From assembly GCF_020379485.1 (NCBI RefSeq), contig NC_063443.1:19277531-19341530 (forward strand): a DNA stretch of 64,000 nt, given 5' to 3'. The first letter of the stretch is position 1; every line of letters starts with the position of its first letter. This document shows positions 1 to 9,555 of the stretch, one piece after another. A program made the translations under genes and the position numbers. The notes under the pieces are model-generated. The model did not search any database and had not been told where the DNA came from. It was given only the letters and a program-made list of their open reading frames with translations. Source of the DNA: Brassica napus. Taxonomy: Eukaryota > Streptophyta > Magnoliopsida > Brassicales > Brassicaceae.

Positions 1-144
1 GCCTTTTTAGTTTTAAAATGTTATGTCCAAATCTATTAACCATTCAATCTATTAAAAATAGAAAATTAGTTAACTAAAAGTTATATTTTTAAATACAACA
101 AACTTGAGAAATGAAAATTTTAATTTTTTTTTTCAAAATCTAAA

Positions 145-305
145 TATCCGAACCCGATCCGAATTAACCGAATCCGAACTAAAAATACCCGAACCCGACC
201 CGAAGTACAGAAATACCCGAACGGGTTCTAGACCTCTATACCGAAATACCCGAAAATCCGAAATACCCGACCCGAACCCGAACGGGTACCCGAACGCCCA
301 CCCCT
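145..305. repeat. Dispersed repeat with CCCGAA/GGGT-rich end
   Basis: This stretch is dense in short reiterations of ACCCGA and CCGAAATA and ends with an inverted-looking GGGTACCCGAACGCCCACCC. Such sequence is common at the ends of degenerate plant transposons. An open reading frame of 69 codons crosses it, but its composition is only translated repeat. I cannot assign it to a named family or find its partner end, because the window starts just upstream. Confidence 0.5.
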
Positions 306-560
306 ATTATTAACTTATAGAACTTTACTGTGTATAGGATTAAAAGAAAAATTAATATCAATTTTATTTATCTATATATATTAGAAGAAAAATAAATTAA
401 AATATCCACTTAAACTATAAAATATTATTATGGTTTGGGTAACTTGCCCTCTAGGCCGTACCAGTGTAAGATATGTATCTAAAATTCTTTAGAAAAGATT
501 TTGTTGTATGAGTGGTGAGATACTTTCTATAATCAAATTCTTACAAATTTAGAAGAGTTA
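305..560. repeat. Upstream repeat block of the LUL1-type array, copy 1
   Basis: A block containing a TTTATCTATATATATTAG stretch and a TATGGTTTGGGTAACTTG stretch is repeated almost unchanged near 5215-5465 and 8985-9235. Copies 2 and 3 lie just upstream of mini copies 5632 and 9394. Copy 1 is separated from mini copy 1434 by a foldback element (554-1254). The block shows that duplication in this array took in several hundred bases of 5' flank, not only the genes. Confidence 0.7.
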
Positions 561-1254
561 TTCTTGGGTTCACCCCATAGGATGAACTTATAGGTTCACA
601 AACAATATGATTTCATTATTTTAAACTCGATATCTTTTGGAAAAAGAAATAAAATATTGTCAAGTTATATTATATTTTTAAAATGAAAAGATAAAAAAAA
701 AATAGTAGCTACAGAAAAAAGAAGTTAAAAAATAGCTACAGAAAAAAGAAGTTAAAAAATATTTTTAACATCGTCATCAAAACACTAAACCCTAAACCCT
801 AAAATCTTAAACTCTAAACCCTTGGATAAACCCTAATTCCTTGGATAAATCATAAAATCTAAATCAAAAACACTAAACACTAAAACACTAAACTCTAAAT
901 CCTAAATCCTAGTCTGTCACGGGAGGAACCTAGCTTCTTCAGCAAAACTGGAGGAAGTGTTTAGTGTTTAGTGTTTTTGATTTAGAGTTTGAGATTTATC
1001 TAAGGGTTTATAGTTTATCCAAAAGTTTAGGATTTAGTATTTAGGGTTTAGAGATTAGGATTTAGGGTTTAGTGTTTTACTGACGACGTTAATTTTTTTT
1101 TTTTGTAATTACTACTATTTTTTTATTTTCTATTTTTATTCTTTTAAAAACATAATATAATTTGACAATATCTCATTTTTTTTAAAAGATATCAAAAATA
1201 AAATAACACAATCATATTGGTTGGTAAACTTTAGGAGGTGAACCCAAAAATAAG
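554..1254. mobile_element. Foldback (long inverted repeat) element with telomere-like interior
   Basis: The left arm begins TTATTCTTGGGTTCACC and the right arm ends with the near complement (GGTGAACCCAAAAATAA). Inside, the arms continue as imperfect inverted repeats. The left side carries repeats of AAACCCTAAA and the right side carries TTTAGGGTTTAG, so the whole unit could fold on itself around about 940. No transposase is encoded and I could not establish a target-site duplication. It is probably a nonautonomous Mutator-like or foldback element, and the family is uncertain. Confidence 0.6.
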
Positions 1255-1284
1255 TCAATTAAGAATACCAAAGAAAAAACAGAC

Positions 1285-1433
1285 TTTGACTATGACTGAT
1301 ATGTAGTCCTGACTTTGACTATGACTTTACACAAATGTTTTCCACCAACCACCTAACACAATTAATATAAAAGGCGAACTTGGTTTTCATCACAGAAAGA
1401 CACACTACTTTTTGAGTCTTACATCACTCAGTC
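1285..1433 (+). promoter_or_regulatory. LUL1-type promoter of mini copy 1
   Basis: It holds several TTTGACT/TTGAC cores (W-box-like), a TTTTCCACCAACCAC stretch and a TATA box (AATATAAAAGG near 1364), then a leader with CAGAAAGACACAC before the ATG. The same order occurs upstream of the complete RING gene (3499) and of the copies at 5632 and 9394. Promoter function is inferred from the TATA spacing and its conservation between copies. Confidence 0.6.
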
Positions 1434-1622
1434 ATGGGGAATATCGTCGGCTACTTCAGCATAGGATGGAGAAGAAATGTTCCTCCAACGACGGAAACAT
1501 CTACTGTTCAACCACGATCACATTCACAGAGTGTAGTTAATCAATCTGTATCCGCAGCCTCGAAGTCGAAACCTTCTTCGTCCAGAACTATGGTAGAGCC
1601 GCCTCGAAACGGAGCAAGGTGA
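1434..1622 (+). pseudogene. Internally deleted LUL1-like mini copy 1 (62 codons)
   Basis: The ORF starts MGNIVGYF and shares NVPP..TE, QPRSHSQSVVNQSVS and other stretches with the N-terminus of the RING ligase at 3499. At 1619 it joins sequence matching the parent's second exon ([10 protein letters not shown]), but out of frame, so it ends at TGA. A further deletion then leads to the 3' UTR. Both the substrate-side domain and the RING finger are therefore lost. Promoter, start codon, Gly2 (an N-myristoylation site in the related LOG2) and 3' end remain. It may be a transcribed pseudogene or a short membrane-anchored peptide gene; the sequence alone does not decide. Confidence 0.65.
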
Positions 1623-2377
1623 GATTAAGTCAAGTGTGATGAAGTAGTTGCTATTGGTGAATGTGACCAGTTATAAGTTGTAGGACATTTAATAATATCC
1701 AAACTTTATGACATGTAATGTAATATTATGCAACTTTGTGATCATACTCTTACTTTTATTTTATACAATCCTTCTTCAATATATATGTGTCCTCTCTTGT
1801 GCATTACTTCTTATTTTTAGTAGACATAAAACAGCGAAGAAGATAAGACAAAGGTAAAGGTTACATTCATCATCTTAGGCTGCTTAAACACCAATATTGA
1901 AAACTAACTTTGACATGTTACGAGTTGACCACCTACTAGCAAAAATAATAAAATACATGGCTGTAAATAAAGATATATACATTATCGTACGACATACTGA
2001 CAAAAAATATTAAAAATCAATACTATTAAAACAGAAGAACTATGTATGACACACTGAAATAGTGATTAGAAAATCGACACACGACGCATAAGCTTGGGGT
2101 GATGTAAACTGCACAAAAGCGACATACGACGCAGAAATAAATATCTAAACATTTGAAAGAAAAGTGTAGGAACGTAAAGATACACGCGTGTCTCTCATGC
2201 AGTACCAAAAACTCATGCAAGACAAAAAAAAACTAGAGGTTCTAGAATATTCTTGTTGGTTTCATCGTTTTGTATGTAATTTATAGCAAACAAGACCAAG
2301 TCGTCAACAAACAACATCGTTCACTATGGATCGTCCATTTTTCCAGCTTTCAAATCAACCAATCATTCTCTCTTGCG

Positions 2378-2464
2378 CTATATATGTCCTTGAACCAGAA
2401 CACTTCTTCAACCTAAAAAGTAGTATTTTGAATTAATCTGCAGCTTCAAATCTATCTCTCGAAT
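2378..2464 (+). promoter_or_regulatory. TATA box and leader of the small ORF at 2465
   Basis: GCTATATATG near 2378 lies about 85 bases before an ATG, at a normal plant distance for a TATA box plus a short 5' UTR. This favours the ORF at 2465 being a real transcription unit. Confidence 0.4.
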
Positions 2465-2656
2465 ATGTGTTTCTTTGATATTCAGCGCCATCGAAATTTG
2501 ACGGTGGTGAAGATGGATGTGGCATGGTGGATGGAAGCGGCTCCTCCGCAGATAATTTTTCCGGAGAAGCCATCAACTTGTCCGGTTCTTGAGACCATTT
2601 TAGAAGAACGAGAGACCGAAAAAGACGATCATGAACATGTTAAAGACGACGTTTAA
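2465..2656 (+). CDS. Small acidic protein, unrecognised (63 aa)
   Basis: A single-exon ORF of 63 codons starts MCFFDIQRH; a second in-frame ATG gives MDVAWWMEAAPP. The C-terminal half is acidic and charged (ETILEERETEKDD). A TATA box sits upstream and the base composition is richer in GC than its flanks, as expected of a real exon. It has no membrane segment or motif I recognise. In Arabidopsis the gene beyond LUL1 in this direction is a small-protein gene (DIP2, At5g03210). Position suggests orthology, but I cannot confirm it from the residues. Confidence 0.45.
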   Translation: MCFFDIQRHRNLTVVKMDVAWWMEAAPPQIIFPEKPSTCPVLETILEERETEKDDHEHVKDDV

Positions 2657-3299
2657 TGACCATTTGATCGACCATTCGTCTTGATCATAGATAGACCTTT
2701 TGTTGTATTCTTCTATAAATGTATAAGACGAGATTTTGTATATTTACAAATTATATCATAAAATCTTATGATAATTAATAGTTATTTTTTGGGGGTAAAA
2801 TATCTCATGATATTAGTTATTTGTATTTTTTTTAAGAACTCTTATGACTTGTAGTTAGACGATCACTTCAAATATCACCCATACAATATGTAGTGTTCGT
2901 GCTAATAGTTATCTTAGCGTCACTCAGCCTCTTGTTTTAATCATATCCCAACCAGAAGGCACTAGTCCCCGTGGAAATTGATTTACCGGCGCCATTTATT
3001 TTACGTGAAAGTTATGTACCCATGCCGCCTTACCACGCAGAAAGATAACTATAAATGGTAGGTTCCGAATTGGGGCGTTTACCACATTTCCGAACCCACC
3101 GTAAATATTTTCCCATATGACTTTTTTTATCTTCTTTTTTTTTAACCACTTGCATGTTTTATTTCTCATTCTTGGTTTGTATTCTAGTTCAAAAACTCTT
3201 TTTGCATTGAAAATTATCAATGATCTTATATAATCATAATCCAAGATTTATCTAAAATTCGTAAGGAAATATTTTGCTGTAAAAGAAAGGGGTGGGCTG

Positions 3300-3498
3300 C
3301 TTTCAAAACGTTAATATCAAAGAAAAAAAAAAGGAAAACATTGACTTTTGACTGATACTAATCCCGCCAAAATTCAAGCTTTAAACAAATGTTTTCCACC
3401 AAACCTACCACACAACACAAACTGATATAAAAAGGCCAACTTCGATTTCATCGCAGAAAGACACACACCACTTTCTGAGAACCTGAGAGATCGAGATC
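3300..3498 (+). promoter_or_regulatory. Promoter of the complete LUL1-like gene
   Basis: ATTGACTTTTGACTG (two TTGAC cores), CCCGCCAAAATTCAA and the TATA box GATATAAAAAGG near 3423 precede a leader with CAGAAAGACACAC. These elements align in order with the 5' flanks of the mini copies, which identifies this as the parental promoter type. Confidence 0.6.
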
Positions 3499-4596
3499 AT
3501 GGAGAATATCTTCTGCTGCTGTGGTGGAAAAAGGCGGAGGAGCAATGTTCCTCCGGAGGCGACGGAAACAACTCCTCCTCAACCACATCCACCCAAGATT
3601 CCAGTTAATCAATCTGTATCCTCAGCCGCGACGTCGTATTATCCGCAGGGAACTATGTCGAAGCCGTACGATCATCCGATGCCGCCGCCTCGTGATGTCG
3701 TGGACGAGAACCCCGTCACGATTCGCAACGACACTAATCTGATGAAGGAGACTCTGAGCCTCGAACCGGACCCGGTTAACCCGGGTCGTCTTCTCGTTGC
3801 ATTCACGTTTGATGCACTCGTCTCCGGAAGGTTTAAACTCTTTACCACTTTCGTTGCGTTTTTTAAAAAAAAAAAGTTTTTATTTTTTTTGGTCGTAAAG
3901 TTTGAGTCTTTATTGAATCTTAGTTAACCCTTTTGTTTGTCTTGGGGGAGAACACAGGATCACAGTCGTTTTCTTTGCAAAAGAAGTCCCAGAGTTCCAG
4001 CTCACAGCAACAAAGGCAGACACTTTGCAGCCAATCACATTTGATTTTGAGAAAGGACTTGATCAGAAGTTCATACAACCATCTGGAACCGGTGTGGACT
4101 TATCGGCGTTTGAAGATTCAGAGCTATTCAAGGAGGCAGAAACAGATATTTTCCCGCTGGCAATTAATCTGGAGGCAGCTCCAGAAGGAGGAAAGTCATC
4201 TAGATGCATGCAGATTACGCAAGTGACTTATGTGAAGGAGGACGGTGAGATTAAGCCAAGTGTGATCAAGCAGTTCATATCGGTGAATGGGACCAGGTAT
4301 GAGTTGCAGGATATTTATGGGATTGGGGACGCTGTTGATGAGAATGCAAGAAAGGAATGCGTTATCTGCTTGTCAGAACCACGCGATGTGCTGGTTCTTC
4401 CTTGCAGACACATGGTATGTAATAAAGTTTATACTACTGAAGTTCTTTTTTGTGTTGTGGAGTTTTGAATTGGTTTATGTGTGTGTAACAGTGTATGTGT
4501 GTCGGATGCGCTAAGGAGCTAAGGTTTCAGACAAATTTGTGTCCGGTTTGCAGACAACCTGTAGAGAGGCTTTTGAAGATTCCGCTAAAATATTAA
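3499..4596 (+). CDS. LUL1: RING E3 ubiquitin ligase, LOG2-like (LUL1 type)
   Basis: Exons 3499-3830, 3958-4414 and 4492-4596 give 297 aa. LOG2-family ligases ubiquitinate membrane and other targets; LOG2 itself acts with GDU1 in amino-acid export. Order: Cys-rich N-terminus ([10 protein letters not shown]), Pro/Ser-rich linker to about residue 75, a family-specific domain (about 85-225, with [19 protein letters not shown] and [10 protein letters not shown]), then a C3HC4 RING (about 242-285: [32 protein letters not shown]). The RING crosses intron 2 between CRHM and CMCVGC. Residue 2 is Glu, so the MGN myristoylation signal of LOG2 is missing, although the neighbouring mini copies keep MGN. 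Position matches At5g03200. It is the only complete copy of the array. Confidence 0.88.
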
Positions 4597-4729
4597 AAGC
4601 AGTGGAAGAAATGGAGATGGAGATGAACAAAATTATTTAAGCAATCAACTTGTGTTTTGTAATAATTATGCAACATTATGATCATATATCTTTATATTCA
4701 TCAGATCCTTTCATATTTTTTTGGTACTA

Positions 4730-5215
4730 TGCTCATAAATCCCATTTGTGTTTTACTAATTTATAGGTCTAGTTCGGTTCGGTTTCTTTCAAATTTGGTT
4801 AGAATTGAACTATAACTAATTCTGAAATCGCTCCAAAATACTTCTAAGAAACTTTAAAAATTAACAAAAATACTCAAAGATATAAATTATTCAAAAATGT
4901 AATTAAAGCTAATTAAACTACCTAAACTAACTAAAAGATATTCGAAATAACGAACATGAAAATACCAAGCTCTTAAATCCCATTCGATATTTTTGTATAA
5001 CGGTTTGGGTATGAGACATATTTTATATACACTAAATAATATAATAAAACTAATATAAATGTTAAATTTGAAAAACGATTGTTAATGTATATAGACTAAA
5101 ATCAAGTATTTTTCTTATTTTATAAAAATATATTTTAAATAGAAAAATCTAAAAAATAAAACTTTTTGTAAATTAATAACTCTATAAATTAATAAAATAC
5201 CAAAGTCCCAACATT
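4730..5215. repeat. Dispersed repeat copy A (uninterrupted)
   Basis: The segment AGGTCTAGTTCGGTTCGG through AAATACCAAGCTCTTAAATC is repeated at 6177-6291 plus 8377-8480, where the second copy is split by a Helitron. Copy A is continuous across the matching point (4880/4881) and so serves as the empty site for that insertion. No coding capacity is visible. Confidence 0.7.
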
Positions 5216-5465
5216 ATTAATTTATAGAGTTTTTACTGTCTTTAGGAATAAAAAAAAATTAATATCAATTTTATTTATCTATATATATTAGAAGAAAAAT
5301 AAATTAAAATATCCACTTAAACCATAAAATATTATTATGGTTTGGGTAACTTGCCCTCTGGGTCGTACCAGTGTAAGATCGTATGTATCTAAATTTCTTA
5401 AAAAAAGATTTTGTTATATAAGTGGTGGGATACTTTCTATAACCAAATTATTACAAATTTAAAAT
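5215..5465. repeat. Upstream repeat block of the LUL1-type array, copy 2
   Basis: Near-identical to 305-560 and 8985-9235, including the TATGGTTTGGGTAACTTG stretch and GTACCAGTGTAAGATC. It lies directly upstream of the promoter of mini copy 2. Confidence 0.7.
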
Positions 5466-5631
5466 ATCAAAGAAAAAAACAGACTTTGACTTTGAATGAT
5501 ACGTAGTCCCGCCAAAGTCAAACTTTACACAAATGTTTTCCACCAACCACACAACACAATTAATATAAAAGCCGAACTTCGATTTCATCGCAGAAAGACA
5601 CACCACTTTTTGAGTCTTACATCACTCAGTC
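5466..5631 (+). promoter_or_regulatory. LUL1-type promoter of mini copy 2
   Basis: It contains TTTGACTTTGA, the CCCGCCAAAGTCAAAC stretch, CCACCAACCACACAAC, a TATA box (AATATAAAAGCC near 5562) and the CAGAAAGACACACC leader. It is closer in sequence to the flanks at 1285 and 9240 than to the parental promoter at 3300. Confidence 0.6.
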
Positions 5632-5862
5632 ATGGGGAATATCTTCAGCTACTTCACCACAGGATGGGGAAGCAATGTTCCTCCAGCGACGGAAACAACT
5701 ACTGTTCAACCACGATCACATTCAGCGACAAAAACAACTACTGTTCAACCAAGATCACATTCACAGAGTGTAGTTAATCAGTCTATATCCTCAGCCTCGA
5801 GGTCGTATTATTCGGCCCATTCTTCCCCCAGAACAGAGTCGTATCGTGGCGGAGCAAGGTGA
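5632..5862 (+). pseudogene. Internally deleted LUL1-like mini copy 2 (76 codons)
   Basis: The ORF starts MGNIFSYFTTG and again reads NVPPATETTTVQPRSHS. A short internal duplication of the TTTVQPRSHS segment lengthens this copy. It ends at the same junction as mini copy 1: AGCAAGGTGAGATTAAG, joined to sequence matching the parent's second exon out of frame, with TGA at once. The shared junction means the deletion happened once before the copies multiplied. The body has no stop before the junction, and the length differs from copy 1 by a multiple of three. Confidence 0.65.
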
Positions 5863-6176
5863 GATTAAGTCAAATGTGATGAAGCAGTTGCTATTGGTGA
5901 ATGAGACCAGTTATAAGTTGTAGGACATTTAATAATATCCAAACTTTATGACATGTAATGTAATATTATGCAACTTTGTGATCAAACTCGTACTTTTATT
6001 TTATACAATCCTTCTTTGATATATATGTGTCTTCTCTTAAAGTGCATTGCTTCTTATTTTTTAGTAGACATAAAACAGCGAAGAAGATAAGACAAACGCA
6101 AAGGCTACATTCATCATATTCTCAGGTCGCTTAAACACCAATGCTCATAAATCCCATTTGTATTTTACTAATTTAT

Positions 6177-6291
6177 AGGTCTAGTTCGATTCGGTTTCTT
6201 TCAAATTTGGTTAGAATTGAACTATACCTAATTCTGAAATCGCTCCAAAATACTTTTAAGAAACTTAAAAATTAACAAAAATACTCAAATA
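6177..6291. repeat. Dispersed repeat copy B, left part
   Basis: Matches copy A from AGGTCTAGTTCG to AATACTCAAA, then stops at the Helitron insertion point. The continuation is at 8377. Confidence 0.65.
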
Positions 6292-8376
6292 TCTAATTAT
6301 ATAAAAAAATGTTGGAGTCTCTCCTGCTGAGGACACGTCACTAAGTCACACTCTGTGAAGTCGCCAGGTGTCCTTTACCATAATACTCTGCGTTTCATTT
6401 AATATTTTGTGGGCTATGCTATGAGGGCTTTTTGTTTTCTTTCCTGGGTCTTTCTTCGTAATTTAATTTAGTTAAAGTTCTAATAACAACCGGATAGATA
6501 GAGACTGATATCACTACAAGAATAATGCCTAATCTCCGACAGCCATAGTTTCTCCGTAATGAGTATCTCCTACTACATTCCGACAATCAAATTTTAGTTG
6601 GAGTTTGGGTCTCGGAAATCTTAGTTTCTCCGAAATTAGTCGGAACTCTGTATTGAAAATATACCCGAACATTCCGATGAACTTCAGGAATACAATCCCA
6701 ATAATTTTCCAATTCTCCATATAAAAAAATTAACCATCAAAATCCTATATAAATAAAAAAAAGAAATAAAAATAAACTATATTTACTATTGGTCGGTGTA
6801 AATTGCAACGGTGGTGAGGGTTCCGGATGCTCTCTCTTCGACAGCGTAGGTGTAGGGTGGAGTGAGCGGAAACGGCGGGGGAGTAATTGCAGCGAGGGTT
6901 GTGGAAGTGCGGTGGTGGCGGTGCAAGGAGTTGCAAAGTTGGCGATGAGAGAAGTTGCGATTGTGACGGTGGCAGTGAAAAGGTTGCGGTAGTGACGGCA
7001 GTCGTGCAAAGAGTTGAGTGAGTGGTGGTGATGTTTTGAGCGATTCACAGATCTTACTTAGCTAAAAAAAACTACAGATCTGAAAGAGGCATAAAGAAAG
7101 AGAGAAGGGGAAGAACGAAAGAGAAAAAAGGAAAAAGAAAGAATAAATGAAGGATGCAAAATTAGGAAAGGAGGAGAAGAAAAGAAAAAACAATGACCTG
7201 CTCTTCGATTCGAAAAAGATCAGCTCTTTGCAGAGATATGTGGAAGAGAAGATAAGAGGATTTTTTGTTTTGAACACAAAAACAGGAAATCTATGTTATA
7301 TTAAATAAAAATTTAGAAAATGTAAAAATGCATGCAATTGATATAAACCACACACGTGGATTAGAGAGTTAGATATTAAGATTAAAGTATTAGATATATA
7401 ATTAACAGTATATTTAATAAATATATATCTATTGAAACACAAAAACAAATTCCAACTTCGACTTTCACGGATATTCATCGGTAAACAATTTACTTTATTA
7501 CTGTCCATTCTCCGATGAATAATTCCGACAAAGTACCGAGAAACTTATATGTCGGTATAATCTGAGATATTCTGAAAACTTCAACGACAACTTTCCGAGA
7601 AACGTTTTTTGTCAGAAAAATCCTACAATTATCCTTATATATATCAGTTCAAAATTTTTTTTTTATCCTTATATATAAAGTAATGTTTATTCAATGGAGA
7701 GAATGCCACGTTGTAAGATCATTGAATTGGTTTCCTTGCTTCAAGTTCTATCAGGCTTGCTATTGAGTGAATTTTTTCCATGATTTTTTTTCAAAGCCTA
7801 AATTTTCTACTCTAGATTATATCTGACTTCATAAAAAAATTGGACTTGATGCCACTGAATATGCCAGTGAGATGCAATGGACTGCAGGGTATTTGGTAGT
7901 CAGTAATGTGAATATGCAAGAAGGTGCCCGCTGAGTTCTTAATATCTCAATCCATGCAATTTTGCATGAACCTTAAAATTTTAAGAAATCTCATAATGAA
8001 TCGTACTTTAACGATTTTATTCCCGATACGAACCACTCACCACCCAATCGGGCAACCCAAAAAAGCCAACCCATTATACAAAGCATAATATGGTTAAACA
8101 ATAGAAAACTCATCTCTGAAAACAACACAAATTGTAAGGCCATGGTTATTAGAATTTTCTTTTAAATAACATGGTTAACAGAAACAACTGTTGCAAACAA
8201 GCAAAATATATATTATCACATATAATCCTCCTCACCTAATTCTTTCTAAAAAACAAAAATCATTATCACACATCTTTTGCAAATGCAAATTAAAAACAAA
8301 AACCATAAACATATAAAAAATAATAATCTAGAACACAAATAAAATATATCCCGCCCGTAGGGCGGGCCGACCCTAG
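6292..8376 (+). mobile_element. Nonautonomous Helitron, about 2.1 kb
   Basis: The 5' end begins TCTAATTATATAAAAAAATG after an A. The 3' end is a GC hairpin (CCCGCCC-GTA-GGGCGGG) followed by CCGACCCTAG and then a T. These are Helitron hallmarks: 5' TC, a hairpin near a CTRR end, and insertion between A and T without duplication. The paralogous repeat copy A is uninterrupted at 4880/4881, which fixes both ends exactly. No Rep/helicase coding is present. A CACTA-like left end lies inside at 6512, and another TCCTTATATATAAAG start-like sequence at 7666 may be a second nested Helitron end. Confidence 0.75.
6512..7640. mobile_element. CACTA-like remnant nested in the Helitron
   Basis: CACTACAAGAAT at 6512 matches the terminal sequence of CACTA (En/Spm) elements. 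Many TCCGAC, CTCCGA and GTCGGA motifs in 6530-6720 and 7500-7620 look like subterminal repeats. I could not find the matching TTCTTGTAGTG right end or a 3-base target duplication, so the right boundary is approximate. The GC-rich interior (6790-7040) has ORFs on both strands that I do not recognise; it may be captured host sequence. Confidence 0.45.
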
Positions 8377-8700
8377 TATAAATTATTCAAAAATGTAATT
8401 AAAGCTATTTAAACTACCTAAACTAACTAAAAGATATTCGAAATAACGAACATGAAAATACCAAGCTCTTAAATCCCATTCAATATTTTTGTATAACGGT
8501 TTGGGTCTGGTCTTGGTTTTTCGGTTCGGGTTAAACTTTGAGTTTCAATTTGGGGTAAAACACCCATTCCTATTTGTATCTTTATTTTTTTAACCACTTT
8601 ACATGTTTCCCTCATTTTTGGTTGTATTCTCGTTAAAACTCTTTTTGAATTGAAAATTATCACGATCTTTTATATAATTATAATCTAGGATTTAAGATCT
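8377..8700. repeat. Repeat copy B right part and LUL1-type distal flank copy
   Basis: 8377-8480 continues repeat copy B after the Helitron. 8560-8700 is similar to 3120-3260, upstream of the complete RING gene (TTTTTTTAACCACTT, CTTTTTG.ATTGAAAATTATCA). It is therefore part of another duplicated promoter-side segment. No gene is seen. Confidence 0.5.
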
Positions 8701-8729
8701 TATCTTTATCTAACATTTAATTAAATATT

Positions 8730-8890
8730 TTGCTGTATAACTGGTGGGAGACTTTCTGTAATCAAACATTACAAAATTAGAATATCAAAGAAAAAAAGCT
8801 AGTTTTGACTTTGACTGATAAGTAGTCCCGCCAAAGTCAAACTTTACACAAATGTTTTCCACCAACCACGTAACACAATTAATATAAAAA
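8730..8890 (+). repeat. Promoter-only fragment of the LUL1-type array
   Basis: The full promoter motif order is present: TTTGACTTTGACTGA, CCCGCCAAAGTCAAAC, CCACCAACCACGTAAC and a TATA-like AATATAAAAATA. The match then breaks off into the repeat block that precedes mini copy 3. No leader or ATG follows. This records a fifth copy that lost its transcribed part. Confidence 0.6.
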
Positions 8891-8984
8891 TATATTTTCA
8901 ATAGAAAAATCTTAAAAATAACTTTTTTTTGTAAATTAATAACTCTATAAATTAATAAAATACCAAAGTCCCAATATTATTAAT

Positions 8985-9235
8985 TTATAGAGATTTACTG
9001 TATATAGGATTAACAGAAAAATTAATATCAATTTTATTTATCTATATATATTAGAAGAAAAATAAATCAAAATATCCACTAAAACCATAAAAATACTATT
9101 ATGGTTTGGGTAACTTGACTTCTGGGTCGTACCAGTGTTAGATCTTATGTATCTAAAATTCTCAAAAAAAGATTTTGTTTTATAAGTGGTGGGATACTTT
9201 CTATAATCAAATTATTACAAATTTAGAATATCAAA
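8985..9235. repeat. Upstream repeat block of the LUL1-type array, copy 3
   Basis: Near-identical to 305-560 and 5215-5465. It directly precedes the promoter of mini copy 3 and supports segmental duplication of promoter plus mini gene. Confidence 0.7.
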
Positions 9236-9239
9236 GAAA

Positions 9240-9393
9240 AAAACAGACTTTGACTATGACTGATACATAGTCCCGCCAAAGTCAAACTTTACACAAATGT
9301 TTTCCACCAACCACACAACAAAATTAGTATAAAATCCGAACTTCGATTTTATCGTAGATAGACACCACTTTTAGAGTCTTACATCACTTAGTC
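9240..9393 (+). promoter_or_regulatory. LUL1-type promoter of mini copy 3
   Basis: ACTTTGACTATGACTGA, CCCGCCAAAGTCAAAC, CCACCAACCACACAAC and a TATA box (AGTATAAAATCC near 9328) precede the leader. The leader is slightly altered (TAGATAGACACC instead of CAGAAAGACACACC). Confidence 0.55.
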
Positions 9394-9555
9394 ATGGGGA
9401 ATATTTTCACCTGCTGCACTGGAGGAAAGGGAACAACCGAATCAACTAATGTTCAACCACAATCACATCCACAGAGTGTAGTTAATCTATCCTCAGCCTC
9501 GAAGTCGAACCATTCTTCGCTGACAAGTATAGCAGAGCGATACAATCGTGGCTGA
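9394..9555 (+). pseudogene. Internally deleted LUL1-like mini copy 3 (53 codons)
   Basis: The ORF starts MGNIFTCCTGGKG, so it keeps Gly2 and two cysteines that could be lipidated. It continues with VQPQSHPQSVVNLSSASKS. It ends with TGA in GGCTGAGGAAGG, just before AGAGATTAAGTCAAGTGTGATG, the same out-of-frame junction as the other copies. It is the shortest copy. The downstream flank (9560-9740) again carries the remnant of the parent's second exon and the shared 3' UTR with TTATGCAACTTTG. Confidence 0.6.

Noticed and set aside
780..1085. Telomere-like AAACCCT repeats
   Set aside because: They are few, degenerate and in opposite orientations within a foldback element; not a telomere or an interstitial telomere array of meaningful length.
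6737..7048. 103-codon minus-strand ORF inside the Helitron
   Set aside because: No recognisable family and an overlapping plus-strand ORF; treated as possible captured sequence, not a gene.
7666..8376. Shorter Helitron starting TCCTTATATATAAAG at 7666
   Set aside because: The empty-site comparison puts the 5' end at 6292; the 7666 sequence could be a nested end but is unproven.
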